64,000 nt of DNA from the NCBI GenBank assembly GCA_031002005.1, contig CM061921.1, positions 130,308,036 to 130,372,035 on the forward strand, in the 5' to 3' direction. Source of the stretch: Vandiemenella viatica. Its lineage: Eukaryota > Arthropoda > Insecta > Orthoptera > Morabidae. The position numbers were made by a program, and so were the translations under genes. Positions 59,134 through 64,000 of the stretch are shown piece after piece; position 1 is the stretch's first letter, and every line of letters begins with the position of its first letter. The notes under the pieces are model-generated. The model saw nothing but the letters and a program-made list of their open reading frames with translations, ran no database searches and had not been told where the DNA came from.

Positions 59134-59814
59134 AACACTTACCACAGATGAAGGCGGCTGGGACGACGAACAAAAAACAAACACAAGAGAAGCGCAATAT
59201 TTCGGCCTACAGCAGCCTTAAACCTGCAGAAGGTGAAGCACCAGGCGGTGTCACATGTGTACACATAGACAGCCGACTGGTGAATGGCGTCTCAGGCGCG
59301 GATGGTAATTTAGGTGGAAAGGGAAGGGGGGAGAGTAAGCTCAAATATTGGATCGATAATCGATACTGATGACGATATGTTATTATTGAAAGAGGTGAAT
59401 AATAACTGGGTGGGAATATATGTATATATAACTATAAGTGAAAAATAAAATAAATGTAAATAGCATGGGTAATAGTAAATACAGAAATACAAAAAATGTA
59501 AATAGTATAGAAAATAAGTGCTGGGTCTCGTGTGCAGAGTTTATTGGAGATTGATGCCAGGAGGATGTCTGGTGTCAAGGATATGCTGGTAGGCTAGTTC
59601 CCATCTACGAAGTTCAGAGGGGGTCATGTTGTTAGGGCAAACTCTGATTGCCCTAACTGAAAAACAGATATTCAAATTATTGATTTTGTGGGAACTGGCA
59701 TGTTTTGCAACTGGATGGGCCTCATTGTTAGTATAAACTGGCTGCCTGTGGCCATTCATTCTGATAGCTAGGGGATTGGTTGTGAGGCCTATGCCTTCAT
59801 CTGTGGTAAGTGTT
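59134..59814 (-). mobile_element. Inverted-repeat element with a Penelope-like endonuclease remnant
   Basis: A perfect 21-bp inverted repeat beginning AACACTTACCACAGATGAAG bounds 681 bp, set between TA microsatellites inside hAT copy 2 (copy 1 lacks it). The minus-strand frame 59759-59541 has MNGHRQPVY, HPVAKHASSHKINNLNI and LDTRHPPGINLQ. This spacing recalls the C-terminus of GIY-YIG endonucleases of Penelope-like elements (MNGHR, PVAxHxxxxxH, PxGLN). Assignment is by recalled pattern only. Confidence 0.5.
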
Positions 59815-60239
59815 GGGTCATATTTCCCTATCCTTCCTTAGTTATATATATATATATATATATATAAGGGCCTGCACCACAGATATAGCCTAGGGGTCTA
59901 CAGATCCTAAATGTGGCCCTATGTTCCGCACCGGTATACAAATCCATGATTACTAATAGGTTTGATTGTCATTTGAAATGTAAAATGAGTTGCTCTAGCA
60001 GTTGTAATATAAACTTGACCATATGCAGGATATTATGAATTGTCACTGTCTGGAAGCTATGGCTGTTCAATTTTGTATGATTAAATTAGAATAACCCTGT
60101 GCTCTGAAAAGTCAGTGTAAGAAAAATGAGCTTTTTAAAGAGTTGTCTGATAGGTCCTTGGATTTATGTTATACAGTATCTTGCTAGCTCATTTCTTGAT
60201 ATAAAAACTTTTTTACATTGTTAGGAGTTTCCCCAAAAA

Positions 60240-60890
60240 AATTATACTAGATGACATACTGAATGGAAATAAGATGACTACAACTGTTTTGTTAATTCTA
60301 GATCTGCTGTTAAAAAAGTATTCTTATTACAAAAATGTAACAACTTAACATCTAATGTTCTTCCCAACTGAGTTTCACATCTATTAGAATACCAAGGATT
60401 TTTATAATCTTTGTTTCTAAGATTGTGTTATTTTTATAGTTTATATGGAAATTATGATGAACATAATTTTTTGTTTTATAGCTAATATAATGTTTTTTTA
60501 TCAAAATTTAATTTTAATGATTTTGCCTTAAAACAGTTTTCTAATTCACTAAATACTTCATTTACATTAAACTCTAAACTACTGTTCGGTATTTGTTTTT
60601 TACAGTAACGTTAGTGTCATATGCAATAAAATGCTCATAGCCTGATCGGATCACTCACCACGAAGATCATAATCAAAATAGAAGGGGTCCTAAGACAGAG
60701 CCATGTGGAATGTCATGTTGTACTTTCTCCCAGTCTGATGAAGCAGCTTTACTGATTTTAAAATTAAAAAAGTGAACTTTTCATATTCAGCTTTCCATAT
60801 CTGAATAAACCATATATACCATAGTATTCCATATTTTTTAATATTAATTCATCATTAAAACAGTCATATGCTTCTACAAGGTCAAAAAAA
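60240..60890 (-). mobile_element. CR1/jockey-like LINE RT fragment
   Basis: The minus strand, from the T/A-rich run at 60880 leftward, encodes DFVEAYDCFNDELILKNMEY and YGIYGLF, the RT motif DxxxAFDxxxHxxLLxKLxxYG. Stops and frameshifts follow. Confidence 0.65.
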
Positions 60891-61632
60891 AAAAAAAAAA
60901 AAATCTTACAAGACACATTTTACTATTCATTTCTTCAAATGTGCTACAAATGAATATATAGCAATTTCTGTGGATAACTCATTTTACCTGCTTGATAAAA
61001 GTTCAAAAATAAATAGTCTGTTGTGTTAAGTGTATGAAAGTCTGTCATTAAGAAACTAAAAGTTTTCTCAGAAAAATTTGATAGGACATCAAATTACCAC
61101 CAAACTGTCCACATAAAGAGAGGTCAGATACCTTGTACAAATTCTTCAAAATAACCATATTTCAACTACTAAATAAATAATATGAATATAAATGAGAGCA
61201 TATGATTTACAAATTGATAAGAAGTATGATGGATACAAATATATAAAATTTTGGGTGATTCCTTAGACACCTAGAAGAGTAAAAGTGACATATAGATGTG
61301 GCACAACTTGCAATGCACATTCATTTCAACACAAAATTCTTGTCACAATGTTTCTCTTCCAAATAGTTAAAATGTATGCTTATTTTTGTATTACTTTCAA
61401 TCAATACAGATCCATTCAGCTTAGGTAAGTGAAAATGGCATGTTTACTTCCTCCAGTCTTGTTCATATTAAAAAGGTCTATCATCTTTCATGGTCAGTTA
61501 TTCTAAATAATTAATAAATAAATGTGTTAGATGGAATTTAAATTATAAACTGAATTGGAGCATACACACAAACAGGTAAATGAATATTTTTTCTTTAAAT
61601 TTACAACTCCACACTTATTATTTCTATTACAG
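60891..61632. other. AT-rich 3' end of the putative intron 1
   Basis: No gene or transposon recognised. It ends with the acceptor tract attatttctattacag. Confidence 0.5.
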
Positions 61633-61802
61633 CAATGGATGCTTGTGGCAAATACCCAGGAGGTCTCATGACTGGAAATACTATTTGGCTGGGTTCCAAA
61701 GAACTCTGCATGGACATCAATTCTGAGAATACTTTGCCAATGAAGTTTGATTTTCATGTCCTTACAATGGAACTAAATTTTTCACTAAATCATTATGACA
61801 AG
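61633..61802 (+). CDS. Second NRF-domain exon (nose resistant to fluoxetine protein 6-like)
   Basis: 170 bp between acceptor tttctattacag and donor AAG|GTATAT. Read in the phase set by exon 1 (G + CA), it encodes 57 residues with no stop. They start AMDACGKYPGGLMTGNTIW and continue LGSKELCMDINSENTLP, MKFDFHVLTMELNF and SLNHYDK. DAxGKxPxGLxxGNxxxLGSxxxC is the core of the NRF domain, and the two Cys (joined residues 71 and 92) fit the disulphide-rich ectodomain. Most relatives I recall have DASGK or DAWGK, so DACGK, adding a Cys, is unusual. The exon ends in phase 0. The next exon (expected GLCLPxxC motif) was not found before 64000. Confidence 0.85.
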
Positions 61803-62042
61803 GTATATTGAGAATAACATTTTCAGTAATTCACTTATTCTCTTTGGAATTATAAAATAAATGAGAAGAGTTTGAGGTTCAATAATTTAGTTCTTGAATT
61901 ATAAATGAACTATAAACACAGTTAAATATATATATATATATATATATATATACTGTTGGAATTAATTGGAGCTTGGAAGTGATACAAATTGAACATTTGG
62001 ATAGGAGAATAGGCAGGACTGCATCAAAACATGGGCAGACTT
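61803..62042 (+). other. Start of the following intron, with an (AT)n microsatellite
   Basis: Begins GTATAT. A TA repeat of about 27 bp occupies 61926-61952. Confidence 0.6.
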
Positions 62043-62361
62043 GTACACACATTCAGCATTAAAGTTTGTCGGATCAATGTTCTTCCATCAACAACAGAAC
62101 AAGGTATCTGCATAGTGAAGGCTGGCAGCTAACTGATGGCTCAAAGACAGTTGGCCATCACCATGAAGTGGGGGAAAATTGAAGATGGAGAGGAGTGGAG
62201 GTTGAAGAGCACAAACAAGAGTATTGTAAAATTGGAAACTATATCACAGCCACCAGTGTCTGCACTATCAGTTAGCTGCCAGCCTCCATCATGCAGCTAC
62301 CTTGTTCTATTTTTTATGAAGGACTATATACCTGAGAATTTCAATCCTGAATGTGTGTATA
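62043..62361. repeat. Imperfect inverted repeat with about 93-bp arms
   Basis: Left arm 62043-62135 and right arm 62267-62361 are inverse. The best core is aggctggcagctaactgat against atcagttagctgccagcct, then gaacaaggta against taccttgttc, and acacacattcag against ctgaatgtgtgt at the outer ends. The loop is about 131 bp. No TSD was found, so whether it is a mobile element is open. Confidence 0.75.
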
Positions 62362-62559
62362 TCAGACTTTTTACACAGTCCTGTCTTCAATTGTGGTAAG
62401 CAGTTGTTATTTTTGTTTCCAGATATGTATAACATGTATTGTTTCTAAGTAAGTTTTCAGCTCTATTAGCAGAGTGTGGCATGTACTAAATAATTTTATT
62501 ATTTATTTATTTATCATGCCAGAGCAATTGGAAAAGGATAACCAAAATTTGGCCATTTG

Positions 62560-63520
62560 AGATGCATTCATTGTCACCTGAACCAGGTCCTCAGCTATGC
62601 AACTGATTGGATGTAATGTGCTCCAGTAAGTTTTGGTCTACTCTTTACCTCATTCACACACTGTTGAGTCCACATGGAAGCTACACATCTGCTGGGTTGC
62701 CCTGCAACTTGTGACTCTATAGGCTAGCCTATTAAATACCTTCCAATTAACCTAGTTATCTTTATGCCCAGTGAAAATTTTTTGATCTGGAATCAACTAC
62801 TGATTGATATACTTAGCTCTTGTGCAACGCTGGGTATGATGTTTGAGGAAGTACCTCAGCAGATGTCCAGAAACTATTTTTTGATATGAGGTATCAGAGT
62901 TCTGGCTGATATCCAAAGAGAGGATGGGCTTGATATTCACCACCTTGTTCTTTCTCTTTTTGACTTCTACCTCACAGCAAATATTGGGTGGTGCTGTACC
63001 AGCAAAGCAGTACAACTTCTCCATGGGTACTAGATAAAGTAACCTGTAAATATGGTAATGAGTGGCACATCAATTATTTTGGCAAGGCAAGAACTGGCAT
63101 GAATATTCAGCCACAGAAAAAACATTACAAGACAGTAAACATTTTCACTGTATCTGGTTTTAGTTCTCCATGATGCACCAGTCAGCTTCTATACAGTGAT
63201 ATTTTTACTGGTCCTTTCTGAATGATGTTTGAGTAATGCATTCTGACAATCAGAGAATGATCCAAAGTAACTCTATTGTATTTGAGGGTACTACAGTGCT
63301 CCAGTGGGTTGCATTCCGAGGTGACACTCAGAGTTCCACGAGCTTGTAGGTTCATGAGGTGGAAAGGACAGGCCAGCATTTTAGAACAATTTGTATTCAG
63401 TTAGACATTTTGGTATGAACAAGTAACTATATCAAGAGCTTAAGACAGAGTCTACAGTAACAAAACTGGTCATTTTGGCAGTGATTACATGGTCATCAGC
63501 AAAATGAAACATTCTTTGCT
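62560..63520 (-). mobile_element. Jockey-type LINE fragment in the intron after exon 2
   Basis: Minus-strand decoding gives LFHFADDHVITAKM (about 63520-63470, the polymerase FADD motif), CPFHLMNLQARGTLSV, NPLEHCSTLKYNRVTLDHSL (63370-63250), then FAGTAPPNICCEVEVKKRK and LSLDISQNSDTSY. The order is that of jockey-like ORF2. The middle is deleted or decayed and both termini are lost. Confidence 0.75.
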
Positions 63521-64000
63521 GATGAGAATTGGCCGAGTATCTCTATAGATCTAAAAAATTTATGCTGCAGTAGTTTTGACAAAACATAATTCTTGATTCT
63601 GTTGATTTCCAGTGTTCTGTTGATTTTTATTACTTTTTATGTAACTCTTTAAATTTCAGTTGAAATAAATGTAAAATTTTCCACCTTTTAAAACTCACCT
63701 ACACGTCTGAAATGCTAATTATTTTCTTTGAAAACTGAGATTCCTAACTAAATCCGAAAATGATGATTTTTGACACACTGATACTTTGCAAAAAAAACTC
63801 CCATATTCCCCCTGAATATAATTTAAAAGAAAAATTATATTATTATGTATAGAGAGAACTATACAAAAATATTTATAAGCTATCTGTAATACGCTTATTG
63901 TTAATAAGGCAGATACAGTACCTCCCCAGAACTTAAAGATACATTTGGGCAGAACTGATCCCTGAGTTTACTTTCACAACCTCAGCTCTACTATGAAGGT
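63521..64000. other. Anonymous AT-rich intronic DNA to the window edge
   Basis: No exon, repeat or RNA recognised. Confidence 0.45.

Larger units (their letters stand above)
56296..59923. mobile_element. hAT-type element, copy 2 (inverted relative to copy 1), itself split by two insertions
   Basis: The right end cctaaatgtggccct (59909-59923) is the inverse of the copy 1 terminus, and 58200-59090 matches copy 1 in inverted order (agcaccNaaagtcctNaaa, acacctgcaatatgaac, aataagtaatc). The left boundary at about 56296 is approximate and no clean 8-bp duplication is left. Confidence 0.7.
55222..60099 (-). mobile_element. IS630/Tc1-mariner-related transposon (DUF4817 type) hosting a nest of insertions
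   Basis: Left end TAGGGTTATTCTAAATAAAT after TA, right end, inverted, CAGGGTTATTCTAATTTAAT. Minus-strand transposase parts in order are MDLYTGAE (59949-59926), then, beyond the insertions, ESQSTTAAQIKIRNKYYKEL and RLTITAWYN (56293-56200), NKIAFNRGATFHTNGKANQH and HNVRIWGSVNPREV (55915-55810), and AWLIQSPDLTPLDCSLQGYI near 55560. The first acidic motif is degraded and several stops are present. The hAT copy 2 is inserted within the first ~15 codons. Confidence 0.82.
16817..61632 (+). other. Putative 44.8-kb phase-1 intron 1 of the NRF-type gene
   Basis: It begins GTACAC and ends with the pyrimidine-rich tttctattacag. The phase left by exon 1 (one base) is the phase needed by the exon at 61633. 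Nearly all recognisable content is mobile DNA on both strands. Many insertions sit inside other insertions, so the intron grew stepwise. No alternative acceptor continuing the NRF domain was seen between the two exons, although a small exon could have been missed. Confidence 0.65.

Noticed and set aside
59148..59220. Hammerhead ribozyme at the left end of the Penelope-like element
   Set aside because: A cagatga string resembles part of the core, but I could not place the second conserved core strand and three helices by eye.
62136..62399. 87-codon frame downstream of exon 2 as the next NRF exon
   Set aside because: Most of it lies in the inverted repeat, and it lacks the GLCxP-type motif expected next in the domain.

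Overview
The window is nuclear DNA from a eukaryote, almost certainly an insect with a large, repeat-rich genome. The base composition is AT-rich and coding density is very low. There are many copies of a tRNA-derived SINE, decayed non-LTR retrotransposons of several clades, and cut-and-paste elements of the mariner, Tc1, hAT and piggyBac types. From memory, the main SINE resembles families seen in orthopteroid insects, so a polyneopteran is my best guess. I cannot name the species.

The host-gene signal is one split gene on the + strand. A GC-rich first coding exon (16618-16816) carries a signal-peptide-like segment and the first cysteine of an NRF (nose resistant to fluoxetine, N-terminal) domain, and ends at a GT donor in phase 1. 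The next exon I can find (61633-61802) follows a pyrimidine-rich AG acceptor, restores the reading frame exactly, and continues the same domain. If the two belong together, intron 1 is 44,816 bp and fills 70 percent of the window. The rest of the gene would lie beyond position 64000.

Layout. 1-16600 is upstream DNA. It holds an intact LINE ORF1 running off the left edge, a decayed IS630/Tc1-related transposase (3244-4590) split by a MITE, further MITEs (7304-7632, 7705-7975), an RTE-like LINE (9239-11440), a CR1-like LINE (14043-15105) and many SINEs. 16817-61632 is the putative intron. Main blocks are a second CR1-like LINE (18330-19838), a SINE split by a hAT element (19950-21235), a fold-back element (25766-26276), two IS630/Tc1-related elements with long TIRs (27804-28396 and 29803-30911), a SINE cluster (31-35 kb), a deleted piggyBac-like element (35837-36807), a five-element Tc1-based nest (44810-49110), a full-length but dead mariner (51627-52893), exon-like minus-strand blocks of unknown identity (51130-53477), and a second nest (55222-60099) in which a hAT element holds a LINE and a Penelope-like fragment. 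61803-64000 holds an inverted repeat and a jockey-like LINE remnant.

No tRNA, rRNA, CRISPR or bacterial operon is present. Apart from the NRF-type gene and the unidentified minus-strand blocks, coding sequence here is of mobile-element origin and mostly broken. Target-site duplications (TSDs) and uninterrupted copies elsewhere in the window let the relative order of many insertions be read directly.
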